DNA of 64,000 nt, taken from contig NZ_ATYB01000014.1 of the NCBI RefSeq assembly GCF_000427465.1, forward strand, positions 2,720,058 to 2,784,057. The letters run 5' to 3'. Both the position numbers and the translations under genes were made by a program. The notes beneath the pieces were generated by a model, which saw only the letters and a list, made by a program, of their open reading frames with translations, did no database searches and had not been told where the DNA came from. The stretch is from Sinorhizobium arboris LMG 14919 (lineage in GTDB: Bacteria; Pseudomonadota; Alphaproteobacteria; Rhizobiales; Rhizobiaceae). Of this stretch, positions 54,254 through 63,937 are shown in pieces (position 1 is the first letter of the stretch; the number at the start of each line of letters is the position of its first letter).

Positions 54254-55474
54254 ATGAAGGAACGGCTGATCCGCGACATCGTCTTGTGGATGTCGGAAGA
54301 GGGAATTCGGGGCCTGAAGGAACAGGACCTGCTCGCGGGCTTCTGTAAACGCTGCCACGCCGCCGGCCTTCCCATCGATCGCGCGCTCGGCATCATCGAC
54401 ACGCTGCACCCGGAGTTCGAAGGCCGGGCCTTCCAGTGGAACAGCGAAAGCGACGGCGTTCCGGAAGTCGTACACTACGGTTCGACAAGCGGCGGCGAAG
54501 CGCAGGCCAACTGGCAGCGCTCCGTCTTCTTCCACATGCTCAGCGGCAATGAAACCGAGCGCCGCACCCGCCTCGCTGAGGAGCAGCATGTCCCATTCAC
54601 CATTCTCGACACACTCAAAGAGGAGGGACACACCGACTGCGTCAGCATGATTCATCATTTCACCGACCGCGGCCGCATAGGGCAGATGGACTGCCTATAC
54701 TCCTATTGGACCACGAAAAAGCAAACCGGCTTTCGTGAGGAGGATCTCGCAGCGCTGAGGACGCTGCTGCCCACCCTCGCGCTCGCGTTGAAGACTGCCT
54801 CGTGCATGCGCATCATCGGCACGCTTGCGGATGTCTATCTCGGCCGGGACGCCGGCCGCCGCGTCGTCGAGGGCAGCATCGAAAGGGGCTCGGCCGAGCG
54901 CATCGAGGCAGTCATGTGGTTCTCCGATCTGCGCAACTACACGCGCATAGCCGACAGCATCTCGCCGGAGGATGTCATCCCCTTTCTCAACGATTATTCC
55001 GGCATGGCGATCACCGCCGTCCACGACCACGGCGGCAGCGTCTTGAAGCTCATCGGCGACGGAGTGCTAGCCATCTTCAACGGCCGCAGGCCGGCTGAGG
55101 CCTGCAGTGCAGCCATCGCAGCGGAGCGTCAACTGCGGGTCATGCTTTCGGAGCTGAACGCACGGCGGCTCGATGAGGGCAAGCCGACCACCGATGTCTA
55201 TCTGGGCTTGCACATCGGCGAGGTCTTCTATGGCAATATCGGCAGTCAGAATCGTCTGGATTTCACGGTCGTCGGGCCGGCGGTCAACGAGGTGAGCCGT
55301 ATATCCGCCATGTGTCGCTCGGTCGAGCGTCACGTGATCATGTCCTCCGAATTCATCGCCGCCTGCCCGGTCGAACACCGCGCCAATGCGGTTTCGCTCG
55401 GCCGGTTTGCGCTGCGCGGCATTGCCAGGGCCAAGGAACTCTTCACCTGGGATCCGGAGATCGCGGCCGGTTGA
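54254..55474 (+). CDS. Class III adenylate/guanylate cyclase
   Basis: A 406-residue soluble protein with an N-terminal sensor-like domain of about 210 residues and a class III cyclase domain (about 215-395). The first metal Asp is in VMWFSDLRNYT and the second in KLIGDGVLAIF; the substrate-stabilising Asn and Arg lie in AVNEVSRISAMC. This pattern fits cAMP synthesis from ATP. No membrane helices are seen. Sinorhizobium encodes many such cyclases, each thought to read a different cue. The start is uncertain; the ATG at 54254 begins the conserved part, while in-frame ATGs at 54203 and 54209 are also possible. Confidence 0.88.
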   Translation: MKERLIRDIVLWMSEEGIRGLKEQDLLAGFCKRCHAAGLPIDRALGIIDTLHPEFEGRAFQWNSESDGVPEVVHYGSTSGGEAQANWQRSVFFHMLSGNETERRTRLAEEQHVPFTILDTLKEEGHTDCVSMIHHFTDRGRIGQMDCLYSYWTTKKQTGFREEDLAALRTLLPTLALALKTASCMRIIGTLADVYLGRDAGRRVVEGSIERGSAERIEAVMWFSDLRNYTRIADSISPEDVIPFLNDYSGMAITAVHDHGGSVLKLIGDGVLAIFNGRRPAEACSAAIAAERQLRVMLSELNARRLDEGKPTTDVYLGLHIGEVFYGNIGSQNRLDFTVVGPAVNEVSRISAMCRSVERHVIMSSEFIAACPVEHRANAVSLGRFALRGIARAKELFTWDPEIAAG

Positions 55475-55509
55475 ACGGAACCGGCAAGCAACGAATAGCG
55501 CTCCGGCAT

Positions 55510-55665
55510 GCTCCTCCCCAACCTCCTCCCACAGGAGGGGCTTCGGCGTTCCCGGTGCGTCCCAGGCCATATCGAAATCTTGAGCCTGCGGCGGCAACAA
55601 AGAGTCGGTGAGGATGCGGTGGGTTAAGCGCCTCCCACCCGTGGGGAGGGGCCGGGAAGGGGCGA
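55510..55665. repeat. Mosaic palindromic repeat region between the cyclase and pntB
   Basis: CTCCTCCCACAGGAGG near 55523 and CCTCCCACCCGTGGGGAGG near 55630 are two hairpin modules about 90 bases apart, followed by GGCCGGGAAGGGGCGATTC. The build resembles rhizobial mosaic intergenic elements but the core differs from the copy at 41419. Confidence 0.45.
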
Positions 55666-55709
55666 TTCACCTGCGCGGTGCAGCGAACCGCCCCGAAGCG
55701 ATCTTCCCC

Positions 55710-57110
55710 TCAGTGATTGATTGCCTTGACGATCTCTTCCGTCACCTTCTTGGCGTCGCCGAGCAGCATCATCGTGCCGTCCTTGTAGAACAGCGTGTTG
55801 TCGATGCCGGCATAGCCGGAGCCGAGAGAGCGTTTGACGAAGAGGCATGTCTTGGCCTTGTCGACGTCGAGGATCGGCATGCCGTAGATCGGCGAGGACT
55901 TGTCGTCCCGCGCCGCGGGGTTGGTGACGTCGTTGGCGCCGATGACATAGGCGACATCGGCTTGCGCGAATTCCGAATTGATGTCCTCCAGCTCGAACAC
56001 CTCGTCGTAGGGAACGTTCGCCTCGGCGAGCAAGACGTTCATATGCCCCGGCATGCGGCCGGCGACCGGATGGATCGCGTATTTGACCTCGACGCCGTTC
56101 TCCTTGAGCTTGTCGGCAAGCTCCCGGAGCGCGTGCTGTGCCTGGGCGACCGCCATGCCGTAGCCCGGCACGATGATCACCTTCGACGCGTTCTGCATCA
56201 GGAAGGCGGCGTCATCGGCCGAACCCTGTTTCACCGTCCTCTGCACGCCGTCGTCGCCGCCTGCCGCGACCGCCTCGCCGCCGAAGCCACCGAGGATCAC
56301 CGAAATGAACGACCGGTTCATGCCCTTGCACATGATGTAGGAGAGGATCGCACCCGACGAGCCGACGAGCGCCCCGGTGATGATGAGCGCCAGGTTCCCG
56401 AGCGTGAAACCGATGCCGGCCGCAGCCCAGCCGGAATAGGAATTCAGCATCGACACGACGACCGGCATGTCCGCGCCGCCGATCGGAACGATGATCAGCA
56501 CGCCGAGCGCCAGCGACAGCGCGACGATCATCCAGAAGTCGAAGTGGCTTTCGCTGAGCGCCAGACCGATGATGAAGAAGACGACGAGTGCGGCAAGCGC
56601 GAGGTTGATCGCGTGGCGGTAGGGCAAAAGGATCGGCTTGCCCGACATGCGGCCGTCGAGCTTCAGGAAGGCGATGATCGAGCCCGTGAACGTGATGGCG
56701 CCGATCGCCACGCCGAGCGCCATTTCGACCAGCGCCTGCGCGTGGATCGAACCGACCTCGCCGATGCCGAAAGAGGATGGCGCGTAGAGTGCGGCGGCGG
56801 CCACCAGAACGGCGGCGAGACCGACGAGCGAGTGGAAGCCGGCAACCAGCTGCGGCATCGCCGTCATCGGGATGCGTTTTGCGATATAGGCGCCGCCGCC
56901 GCCCCCCACGGCCAGACCGGCGACGATCAGGAGAAAGCCGCCGATCGACGGCTGTGCGAGGAACAGCGTCGTGACGATCGCGATGCCCATGCCGATCATG
57001 CCGTAGGTATTGCCCTTGCGGCTGGTGGTCGGATGCGACAGGCCCCGCAGCGCCATGATGAAGAGCACGCCCGAGACGAGATAGAGGAAGGCAGCGAAAT
57101 TAGCGTTCAT
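55710..57110 (-). CDS. pntB: NAD(P) transhydrogenase subunit beta
   Basis: A 466-residue subunit with about eight membrane helices (1-270) followed by the NADP(H)-binding domain III, with VPGYGMAVAQAQHAL, HPVAGRMPGHMNVLLAEA, GANDVTNPAARD and GYAGIDNTLF. It couples proton entry to hydride transfer from NADH to NADP+. GAGG lies just before the ATG, and pntAB ends 9 bases upstream. Last gene of pntAA-pntAB-pntB. Confidence 0.97.
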   Translation of the reverse strand: MNANFAAFLYLVSGVLFIMALRGLSHPTTSRKGNTYGMIGMGIAIVTTLFLAQPSIGGFLLIVAGLAVGGGGGAYIAKRIPMTAMPQLVAGFHSLVGLAAVLVAAAALYAPSSFGIGEVGSIHAQALVEMALGVAIGAITFTGSIIAFLKLDGRMSGKPILLPYRHAINLALAALVVFFIIGLALSESHFDFWMIVALSLALGVLIIVPIGGADMPVVVSMLNSYSGWAAAGIGFTLGNLALIITGALVGSSGAILSYIMCKGMNRSFISVILGGFGGEAVAAGGDDGVQRTVKQGSADDAAFLMQNASKVIIVPGYGMAVAQAQHALRELADKLKENGVEVKYAIHPVAGRMPGHMNVLLAEANVPYDEVFELEDINSEFAQADVAYVIGANDVTNPAARDDKSSPIYGMPILDVDKAKTCLFVKRSLGSGYAGIDNTLFYKDGTMMLLGDAKKVTEEIVKAINH

Positions 57111-57119
57111 CGGCCCGCC

Positions 57120-57530
57120 TCACTTTTCTTTTTTCTTGTACATGGCAAGCATGCGCTGGGTGACGAGGAAGCCGCCGAAAATATTCACCGAGGCAAGCAC
57201 CAGCGCGACGAAGCCGAAGCCGGCAGCAAGCCCCGAGGCGGAAATCCCGACCGCGAGCAGGGCGCCGACGACGATCACCGACGAAATCGCGTTGGTCACC
57301 GCCATCAACGGTGTGTGCAGCGCCGGCGTCACCGACCAGACGACGTAGTAGCCGACGAAGATCGCCAGCACGAAGATCGCGAGGCGAAAGACGAAGGGAT
57401 CGATCGCGCCGCCGGTCGCGCCATGCGCCACCGCTCCGGCCGCATCGGGCACATATTCGGCGGCGGTCTTCACCGCCTCGACCGCCCGCTCCAGATCGGT
57501 CAGTGCCTTGTCCAGAAGTTCGTTCGCCAT
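57120..57530 (-). CDS. pntAB: NAD(P) transhydrogenase subunit alpha, part 2
   Basis: A 136-residue membrane protein with three to four helices ([20 protein letters not shown] and following) corresponding to the C-terminal membrane part of the E. coli alpha subunit. The split into two chains is the normal state in many alphaproteobacteria, such as Rhodospirillum. Its ATG begins one base after the stop codon of pntAA. Confidence 0.95.
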   Translation of the reverse strand: MANELLDKALTDLERAVEAVKTAAEYVPDAAGAVAHGATGGAIDPFVFRLAIFVLAIFVGYYVVWSVTPALHTPLMAVTNAISSVIVVGALLAVGISASGLAAGFGFVALVLASVNIFGGFLVTQRMLAMYKKKEK

Positions 57531-57531
57531 C

Positions 57532-58680
57532 TTACTTCTCCCCCTTCATGGAACCGCCGAAGGCCGGATGCACGACCGCCCCGCCATGGGTCAGTGCCGT
57601 GGCCTTGACGAGCTCGTCCTCCATGTTCAACGCCAGTGCCTTCGTCTCCTTCGAAACCATCGTCTCCAGGAAAGTGACGAGGTTCTTGGCGTAGAGCAGC
57701 GAGGCCGAAGCGGCGATGCGGCCCGGCACGTTCAGGTGGCCGACGATCCTGATTCCCCCGGCCTCCGTCACCTTGCCGGCTTCCGCCCCCTCGACATTGC
57801 CGCCGCGCTCGACTGCGAGATCGACGACCACCGATCCGGGCTTCATCGAATCAAGCATTTCGCGGGTCACGAGCCGCGGTGCCGGGCGGCCGGGGATCAG
57901 CGCCGTCGTGATGACGATGTCCTGCTTGGCGATGTGCTCGGCGACGAGCGCCGCCTGCTTCGCCTGATATTCCCGCGACATTTCCTTGGCATAGCCGCCG
58001 GCGGTCTCGGCCGCCTTGAACTCCTCGTCCTCGACGGCGATGAACTTGGCGCCGAGAGAGGCGACCTGCTCCTTGGCGGCAGGCCGCACGTCCGTCGCCG
58101 AGACGACGGCGCCCAGGCGACGGGCGGTGGCGATCGCCTGCAGGCCGGCGACGCCGGCGCCCATGACGAACACCTTGGCCGCCGGCACGGTGCCGGCCGC
58201 CGTCATCATCATCGGCAGCGCCCGGTCATATTCGTAGGCCGCATCGACCACCGCCTGATAGCCGGCGAGGTTTGCCTGGCTGGAAAGCACGTCCATGGAT
58301 TGGGCGCGGGTGATGCGCGGCATCAGCTCCATGGCGAAGGATGTGAGGCCCGCGGCAGCCATGGCTGATATCGCTTCCTCGTTGCCATAGGGGTCCATGA
58401 TGGCGATGACGACAGCGCCCGACCGATAGCCGGAAATCTCTTGCGCGCTCGGCCGACGGACCTTGAGGATCACGTCGGCGGTTTTCGCGTCCGCCGCCGT
58501 GCCGATCCGCGCACCGGCCTTCTCGTATTCCTGATCGGGCATGCGCGAACTGAGGCCCGCACCCGCTTCGACAACCACGTCGAAGCCAAGCGACTTCAGC
58601 TTTTTCACGCTCTCGACCGAACCCGCAACGCGTCCCTCGTTCGGATCCGACTCCTTGGCGATAAAGACGATCTCGCTCAC
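57532..58680 (-). CDS. pntAA: NAD(P) transhydrogenase subunit alpha, part 1
   Basis: A 382-residue soluble NAD(H)-binding domain I. It has the alanine dehydrogenase-like fold with [31 protein letters not shown] (the NAD site) and an N-terminal half including [20 protein letters not shown]. It binds NADH at the cytoplasmic side of the PntAB/PntB channel. First gene of the operon; its ATG at 58680 is preceded by a GGGGGG-rich ribosome-binding region. Confidence 0.97.
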   Translation of the reverse strand: MSEIVFIAKESDPNEGRVAGSVESVKKLKSLGFDVVVEAGAGLSSRMPDQEYEKAGARIGTAADAKTADVILKVRRPSAQEISGYRSGAVVIAIMDPYGNEEAISAMAAAGLTSFAMELMPRITRAQSMDVLSSQANLAGYQAVVDAAYEYDRALPMMMTAAGTVPAAKVFVMGAGVAGLQAIATARRLGAVVSATDVRPAAKEQVASLGAKFIAVEDEEFKAAETAGGYAKEMSREYQAKQAALVAEHIAKQDIVITTALIPGRPAPRLVTREMLDSMKPGSVVVDLAVERGGNVEGAEAGKVTEAGGIRIVGHLNVPGRIAASASLLYAKNLVTFLETMVSKETKALALNMEDELVKATALTHGGAVVHPAFGGSMKGEK

Positions 58681-59004
58681 AAATCCCCCCTCCCCGGCCC
58701 GCCCCGGCCGGGCCGGGTTGCGGGCGTTGTCCTCCGGGCGACGGGCCTTGCACGCCGCCCCTCAACTCGCATGGCCCCGAATCGAGCCGATCTCGGGAGA
58801 GAACCATGCGGCACTTCAATGCGCTATAGCGACCTTAGTGCACCTTACGGCACGGCGTCGCAGCGACAGAAACCCCTCCTTCGGGGGCGGATTCCTCCGC
58901 CGCCGAGACAGCACTCCCACGTGGTGCGGGAAAAGTTCGACCGCCCCGCAACGGACATGGGGAGCCTCATCCCCATCTTCGTCGGGTCGTATCAGTGGCG
59001 CCGG
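58681..59004. other. Intergenic region upstream of the pnt operon
   Basis: 324 bases between pntAA and the subunit IV gene, both read leftward. It must hold the pnt promoter; a -10-like CTATAG lies near 58825 on the minus strand without a clear -35. A small hairpin ATGGGGA-GCCTCA-TCCCCAT sits at 58959-58978. No gene is evident. Confidence 0.35.
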
Positions 59005-59229
59005 TCAGCGAAGAAAGAAGTAACCGGCAACATTAAGAAGGATGAAGAGCACGAGCGAGCTGAAGAAGCCCATCGTCGTGAAGAATGCAGCAGCCATCGC
59101 AATCAGCAGCGCGACGCAAAACAGGGTGCCGTATTTGGTGGCGTTGATGAAAAGATTGTATGTCTTCTCATGCTCGGAATAGTCCATCGGAGCGCCCGTC
59201 TCGACCGGTCCCGAATGATGCTCTGCCAT
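59005..59229 (-). CDS. aa3-type cytochrome c oxidase subunit IV
   Basis: A 74-residue membrane protein of the bacterial subunit IV family (PF07835). A short cytoplasmic N-terminus with MDYSEHEKTYNLFINATKYG is followed by two hydrophobic segments (LFCVALLIAMAAAFF and SSLVLFILLNVAGYFF). It packs against the aa3 oxidase, whose main subunits are not in the window. GGAG lies nine bases before the ATG at 59229; the open frame above it is not coding. Confidence 0.9.
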   Translation of the reverse strand: MAEHHSGPVETGAPMDYSEHEKTYNLFINATKYGTLFCVALLIAMAAAFFTTMGFFSSLVLFILLNVAGYFFLR

Positions 59230-59432
59230 CGTCCAATTCTCCAAATTCTGCGGCACCGCCGATGGCGGCCCAGCCTTATCCACCCATGACCGCCTGCCCG
59301 CGAGGCGCAACCGGTTCCATTAGCTCCGCATACACAATGCGCCGGCCGTTCGCAACGAAAACCCGCCCCGCACAGCTGCGGCATAATCGAAAGTGCGAAC
59401 GCATCGCGGGGGCGGCAGCCCACCGCCAGGCG

Positions 59433-61766
59433 TCATGCAATCCACTTACCCGAGGCTTCCACGGCGCGTCCCGGCACGCCACGCATGCAGAGGGCTGCCA
59501 CGGCAGAGGCGGGCATAGGGCCCGCGAAAACGAAACCCTGAATCAGATCGGCGCAATTGTGCGCGTTTATGAGCTGTAGCTGTTCGGCCGTCTCGACCCC
59601 CTCGACGACGGCCTTGAGCTCGAGGGCGCGGGCGAGGTTGACCGTGCCGAGAAGCAGTTTGAAACGCCTCGAATCCTCGTGAATGCCGCGCACGAAGGAC
59701 CGGTCCATCTTTATGACGCTGACCGGAAGCGCATCGAGGTAGCTGAGGCTCGAATAACCCGTCCCGAAGTCGTCTATCGCGATGGTCATGCCGCGCCCGC
59801 GCAGCTCGCGAAGGACGGTCTGGACCTTCACGGGTTCGTCCATCAGGCAGCTCTCGGTCACTTCAAGATGCAAGCGGGCCGGATCGAGGCCGCTCTCCGC
59901 CAGGGCCTCGGCCACGATCGCGACAATCTCCTCGCCGTGAAGGTCGAGAACGGAGAGATTGACCGAAACCGCCACCTCGGCCGGCCAGCCAAGGCAATCG
60001 CGGCAGGCCTGTCGGACAACGAAACGCGTGATGTCCGTGACGAGCCCCATCTCTTCGGCAAGCTGGATGAAAACATCGGGCGGCACGGGCCCGCGCTCTG
60101 GATGGGTCCAGCGCGCCAGCGCTTCGCAGCTCTCGACGCGCGATCCGTCCGGTGTGAACATCGGCTGATAGGCAAGGTCGAGGTCGCCTGCGCCGATCGC
60201 CTCGCGCAGATCGTTCTTGAGCTTCTGGCGGTCGAGATAGCGTGCTTCCATCTCCTCCTCGAAGGCGGTACAGCCGCCGTTGTTTCGGGCCTTCGCCTCC
60301 GATAGCGCCAGATCGGCCTTGATCTGCAGTTCCTCGAACCGGAATTCGCTTTTCCTTACGATGACGAAGCCGGCATTCATCGCCATGTTGAAGGTGAAGC
60401 CCTCTGCCATGTAGGTGCCGCGCAGCTTCGCATGGACCGCGCGCATCCTCTCCTCCAGATCGGAGTGCCCCGTCCTGTTGTGGAAGAACACGACGAACTC
60501 GTCGCCCATCATCCGGGCGGCGATCGCTTCGCTGCCCGCGAGGCCCTTCAGGCGATCCGCAATGGCCTGAAGAAGCTTGTCGCCTACCACGTGGCCCTTC
60601 GTGTCGTTCACGTGCTTGAATTCGGCGACGTCCACGAGCAGCAGGCCGATATCGCGGTCATGTCCGGTGCCGGCCGCAACGGCATTGTGGGTGAGTTCGA
60701 CGAAATAGTCGCGGCTCGGCAGTCCGGTAAGCGTGTCGAAGCGCACCATCTGCAATATCTGCTTCTCTGCCTGAACACGCGCCGTCACGTCTTCGAAGAT
60801 CAGGACGATCTCGCCGTTCTCGCGGCGGTTCGCCGAGAATTCAAGAAGAAGATCTTCGGATACGGTGATGAGCGCGCGCGAACGCTTTCCCTCGATCAGG
60901 AGATCGAGCTGGCGCGCGATCTTGTCGCTCTTTTCCTGGTCGAGTGCCATGGCATCGGTCCCGCGCTCGAGGACGTCACCGAGCAGCCAACCTTTGAGTT
61001 GCGCCCTGTCGCCAAGGTGCAGAAGCTCACAGGCGCGCTCGTTCGCCACGACGATGCGATGCCGGCCGTCCAGCATGAAAAGGCCGTGGGTCATGTTGTT
61101 GAGCGCGGCGTCGAACTGCCCCGCGATTGTCTTCGTTTCCAGTGCCGCAAGCACGTTCTCGTCCCGCGCCGCGAGGATCTTTGCAAAAAGATAGCCGCGC
61201 ACATTGTTCGCCATCATCCAAGTCGTCAGGATGAACGGCACGATCAGAACTGCGAGGACAGCCATGAAGGGATCGCCCAGGGACAAGGCGCCGATCATGA
61301 TCGGCAGGCAGGCGGACGACGACAAGAACAGCACAGCCCGCTCGGAACCGTAGTTACGGCCCACCAGTGAAATCATCGACGCAAGCGTCACCGAAACGCA
61401 TGCAACCTGAGAGAACACGTCCCGGGTGACCGCTATTGCATATCCGCAGGCGATGCCGCAGGTAAGCGTTACAGCGACGCCGCCGACGATGTAGCGGTTC
61501 TCCCACTTTCTGATGGCGGCAGAGTCCGCGCCGGAGAGATCCAGCTGGTCGAAGCGCATCATGTCGAGATTGCGCACGATCCACAGGAACACGATCGCGA
61601 CGGTGCAGCCGAGATAGAGCGTGTCGGAGGTCTTCAGAAAGATAAGCAGGAAAGTCACGACATGCGAGAGCATGCCGATCACCAGCGTCCCTCGGTTCTG
61701 GTAGAGCGAGCTTACGAACGACAGATAGATATCTGCCGGAAGAGCGCCCCGTTCATTGCGGGTCAT
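59433..61766 (-). CDS. Membrane-bound GGDEF/EAL cyclic-di-GMP signalling protein
   Basis: A 777-residue protein: about five or six membrane helices (25-200), a PAS-like domain (about 215-330, FDAALNNMTHGLFMLDG), a GGDEF domain (about 340-500) and an EAL domain (about 515-770). The GGDEF motif reads MGDEF (RMMGDEFVVFF), so diguanylate cyclase activity is doubtful; it may bind GTP as a regulator. The EAL site looks intact: CEALARW, SVNLSVLDL, EVTESCLM, AIDDFGTGYSSL, IKMDRSFV and VEGVETAEQ, so phosphodiesterase activity is expected. It probably lowers c-di-GMP in response to a membrane or PAS cue. Confidence 0.92.
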   Translation of the reverse strand: MTRNERGALPADIYLSFVSSLYQNRGTLVIGMLSHVVTFLLIFLKTSDTLYLGCTVAIVFLWIVRNLDMMRFDQLDLSGADSAAIRKWENRYIVGGVAVTLTCGIACGYAIAVTRDVFSQVACVSVTLASMISLVGRNYGSERAVLFLSSSACLPIMIGALSLGDPFMAVLAVLIVPFILTTWMMANNVRGYLFAKILAARDENVLAALETKTIAGQFDAALNNMTHGLFMLDGRHRIVVANERACELLHLGDRAQLKGWLLGDVLERGTDAMALDQEKSDKIARQLDLLIEGKRSRALITVSEDLLLEFSANRRENGEIVLIFEDVTARVQAEKQILQMVRFDTLTGLPSRDYFVELTHNAVAAGTGHDRDIGLLLVDVAEFKHVNDTKGHVVGDKLLQAIADRLKGLAGSEAIAARMMGDEFVVFFHNRTGHSDLEERMRAVHAKLRGTYMAEGFTFNMAMNAGFVIVRKSEFRFEELQIKADLALSEAKARNNGGCTAFEEEMEARYLDRQKLKNDLREAIGAGDLDLAYQPMFTPDGSRVESCEALARWTHPERGPVPPDVFIQLAEEMGLVTDITRFVVRQACRDCLGWPAEVAVSVNLSVLDLHGEEIVAIVAEALAESGLDPARLHLEVTESCLMDEPVKVQTVLRELRGRGMTIAIDDFGTGYSSLSYLDALPVSVIKMDRSFVRGIHEDSRRFKLLLGTVNLARALELKAVVEGVETAEQLQLINAHNCADLIQGFVFAGPMPASAVAALCMRGVPGRAVEASGKWIA

Positions 61767-62140
61767 GAACTTAAGCTCCGGTTTGCCGGATTGTTATGGT
61801 CGAGGGCTTAACGAAAGATTTCCCCCGGCATTCTCGAGCAGCAACCAACGGCTCGGCACATTGAAACGAGAGGCTGTATATGCAGAAATTCAACCCCGAT
61901 ACGCAAAAATAGAACCAATATTGTGATCTGCGCGAGCAAGCAGCCGCAAGCCTTCTTGCCGAGACCTTGAAAGCAACGGGTAATTCCCGGAGGCGGTTAC
62001 CCTATCTTCAAGAATTCCCCTGAATTCCTGCCCTCCGCAAGTCCCTCCGCGGAAATCAGGGAGTAACGCGCTTCTCCCCCAGTTGACTTTCTGAAGCTTC
62101 TGGCGGCAAGGCTTTTGCGGATAATAACCGGAGTCTGACG
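61767..62140. other. Divergent intergenic region, GGDEF/EAL gene and peptidase gene
   Basis: 374 bases with lower GC than the surroundings, holding both promoters. A TTGACT lies at 62083-62088 with no good -10 at the right distance. A GG-N10-GC pattern at 62105-62118 superficially resembles a sigma-54 site. No small gene or RNA structure is convincing. Confidence 0.35.
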
Positions 62141-62896
62141 ATGTCGAAACCTGTCGTTGCCATCCCATGCGATTTCCGCGAATTCGACGGCAATGTCTGG
62201 CATGTTGCTGCCCACCAATACGTCCGTGCGGCCGTCGAGGGCGCCGGGCTTATGGTGTTTCTCGTTCCCGCTCTGGAGTCCGGCAACGAGGTCGATGAGA
62301 TCCTCGACCGCGTCGACGGGGTGCTCGCCAGCGGCGCGCGCTCCAACGTCCACCCGTCGCTCTATGGCCGCGAGGCGACCGAAGCGGACGGACCTTTCGA
62401 CCCCGGCCGCGATGCGACCAGCCTGCCGCTGATCCGCCGCGCACTCGACCGCGGCGTGCCCCTGTTTGCAATCTGCCGTGGCATACAGGAACTCAATGTC
62501 GCGCTTGGCGGCACGCTCGCAACGGAGATCCAGGAGCAGCCCGGCGTCTGGGATCATCGCAAGCCGGAGGTTCCTGATCTCGATGTCGCCTACGGCATTC
62601 GCCAGGACGTGGTCGTGAAGGAAGGAAGCTGTCTCGCCCCGGTTCTCGGCACGGGCCGGATAAGGGTCAATTCGCTGCACCGACAGGCGATCGCTGCCGC
62701 CGCCCCGCGCCTTGCCGTCGAAGCCGTGGCCGACGACGGGACCATCGAAGCGGTCTCGGTCATCGGCGCCAGGGCCTTCGCCGTCGGCGTGCAGTGGCAT
62801 CCCGAATACTGGGTCCGGACCGACGCTCCGTCGGCCGCCCTCTTCAAGGCCTTCGGCGATGCCGCGCGGGCCTATCGTGAGAGCAAGGCCGGCTAG
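62141..62896 (+). CDS. Class I amidotransferase-like hydrolase, gamma-glutamyl-GABA hydrolase (PuuD) family
   Basis: A 251-residue peptidase C26 enzyme. The nucleophile Cys lies in PLFAICRGIQELNVALGG and the His-Glu pair in AVGVQWHPEYW. PuuD removes glutamate from gamma-glutamyl-gamma-aminobutyrate in putrescine breakdown, but no other puu gene is here, so the substrate is open. CCGGAG precedes the ATG. It stands alone, convergent with the dehydrogenase gene. Confidence 0.9.
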   Translation: MSKPVVAIPCDFREFDGNVWHVAAHQYVRAAVEGAGLMVFLVPALESGNEVDEILDRVDGVLASGARSNVHPSLYGREATEADGPFDPGRDATSLPLIRRALDRGVPLFAICRGIQELNVALGGTLATEIQEQPGVWDHRKPEVPDLDVAYGIRQDVVVKEGSCLAPVLGTGRIRVNSLHRQAIAAAAPRLAVEAVADDGTIEAVSVIGARAFAVGVQWHPEYWVRTDAPSAALFKAFGDAARAYRESKAG

Positions 62897-62941
62897 AGCG
62901 GGATGAGGAGAAGCGTGCGGGTTTTCCGCACGCGTCTCCGC
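62893..62941 (+). repeat. GCGGGATGAGGA repeat family, copy 2
   Basis: GCGGGATGAGGA is followed by a hairpin GCGTGCGG-GTTTT-CCGCACGC with outer GGAGA/TCTCC pairing. It touches the peptidase stop codon and lies between convergent genes. Copy 1 is at 25008-25046. Confidence 0.6.
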
Positions 62942-62965
62942 GCCTCAACTCGTTAGAAGTCTTCG

Positions 62966-63937
62966 TCAAAATCGATTTGCGTCGGCGCGCCGGAACGGCG
63001 TCTCGATGACCGGTGTCAAAGCCTCGCCGGTCGAGAACCATGCCTTCAGATTATCGACGACGAGATCGGCCATGGCGTTGCGGGTGACGACCGAGGCCGA
63101 CGCCACATGCGGCAGCAGCGAGACGTTGGGAAACGAAAGCAGCGCTTCCGGAACGGTGGGCTCCTTCTCGAAAACGTCGAGGCCGGCTCCGGCGATCGTG
63201 CCGTTGCGGAGCGCGGCGATGAGCGCCGCCTCGTCCACGGTCGAGCCGCGGCCGACATTGATCAGCACGCCGTTGGGCCCGAGCGCCGAAAGGACATCCG
63301 CATCGACTGCCTTCAACGTGCTCGGCGTCCCGGGTACGATGACGATGAGCGTGTCGACGGCCTCGGCCATGCCCACGAGGCTCGAATGATAGGTATAGGC
63401 CAGTCCTTCGCGCGGCGTGCGCGTGTGATAGGCGATCGCGACGCCGAAGGCTTCGAGCCGACGAGCGATCGCGAGACCGATCCGGCCAAGGCCGAACAGC
63501 CCGACCGTGCGGCCTCGGAGCGAAAGCGGAGAGAGCGGAAAGGCGCCTTCGCGCACCCAGCGGCCCTGCCGCAGCCATTGCTCGGCCTGCGGCAGGAGAC
63601 GCACGGTGTTGAGAAGGAGCCCTATGGCCGTGTCGGCGACTTCCTCCGTCAGGACGTCGGGCGTATTGGTGACGACAATGCCGCGGGCGGCCGCGCGCGA
63701 GACATCGACGCCGTCATAGCCCACGCCGAAATTCGCAACGATCTCGAGGCTGGGGAATGCATCCATCAGCGCCACCGGCAACTTGCCCGAAACGGCGATT
63801 CCGCAAACGTCGTGCATGTCTGCCGTGACGAGAGTTGCATCGGCGCGCTCGATGCGCACGGTCTCGAACATCTCCGGCAGCCGTTCGAGGACCCTCGGGT
63901 TGATCTTACCGGGCACAAGAATTCTAGGACGACTCAT
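62966..63937 (-). CDS. D-2-hydroxyacid dehydrogenase family protein
   Basis: A 323-residue NAD(P)-dependent reductase of the 2-hydroxyacid family, closest in appearance to glyoxylate/hydroxypyruvate or 2-ketogluconate reductases. NFGVGYDGVDVSRAAARGI contributes to substrate binding, VGLFGLGRIGLAIARRLEAFG is the nucleotide-binding loop (no Asp following, so NADP is likely), and the catalytic Arg, Glu and His lie in INVGRGSTVDE, DVFEKEP and LPHVASAS. GGGAG precedes the ATG. Substrate choice is inferred. Confidence 0.9.
   Translation of the reverse strand: MSRPRILVPGKINPRVLERLPEMFETVRIERADATLVTADMHDVCGIAVSGKLPVALMDAFPSLEIVANFGVGYDGVDVSRAAARGIVVTNTPDVLTEEVADTAIGLLLNTVRLLPQAEQWLRQGRWVREGAFPLSPLSLRGRTVGLFGLGRIGLAIARRLEAFGVAIAYHTRTPREGLAYTYHSSLVGMAEAVDTLIVIVPGTPSTLKAVDADVLSALGPNGVLINVGRGSTVDEAALIAALRNGTIAGAGLDVFEKEPTVPEALLSFPNVSLLPHVASASVVTRNAMADLVVDNLKAWFSTGEALTPVIETPFRRADANRF

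Noticed and set aside
55608..57608. 666-codon His/Asp/Arg-rich open frame on the plus strand over pntB and pntAB
   Set aside because: Antisense to well-defined transhydrogenase genes; it begins inside a repeat region and lacks any family motif.
62104..62119. Sigma-54-like GG-N10-GC pattern before the PuuD-like gene
   Set aside because: The predicted start would fall inside the ribosome-binding site, leaving almost no leader, and the -24/-12 boxes match only partly.
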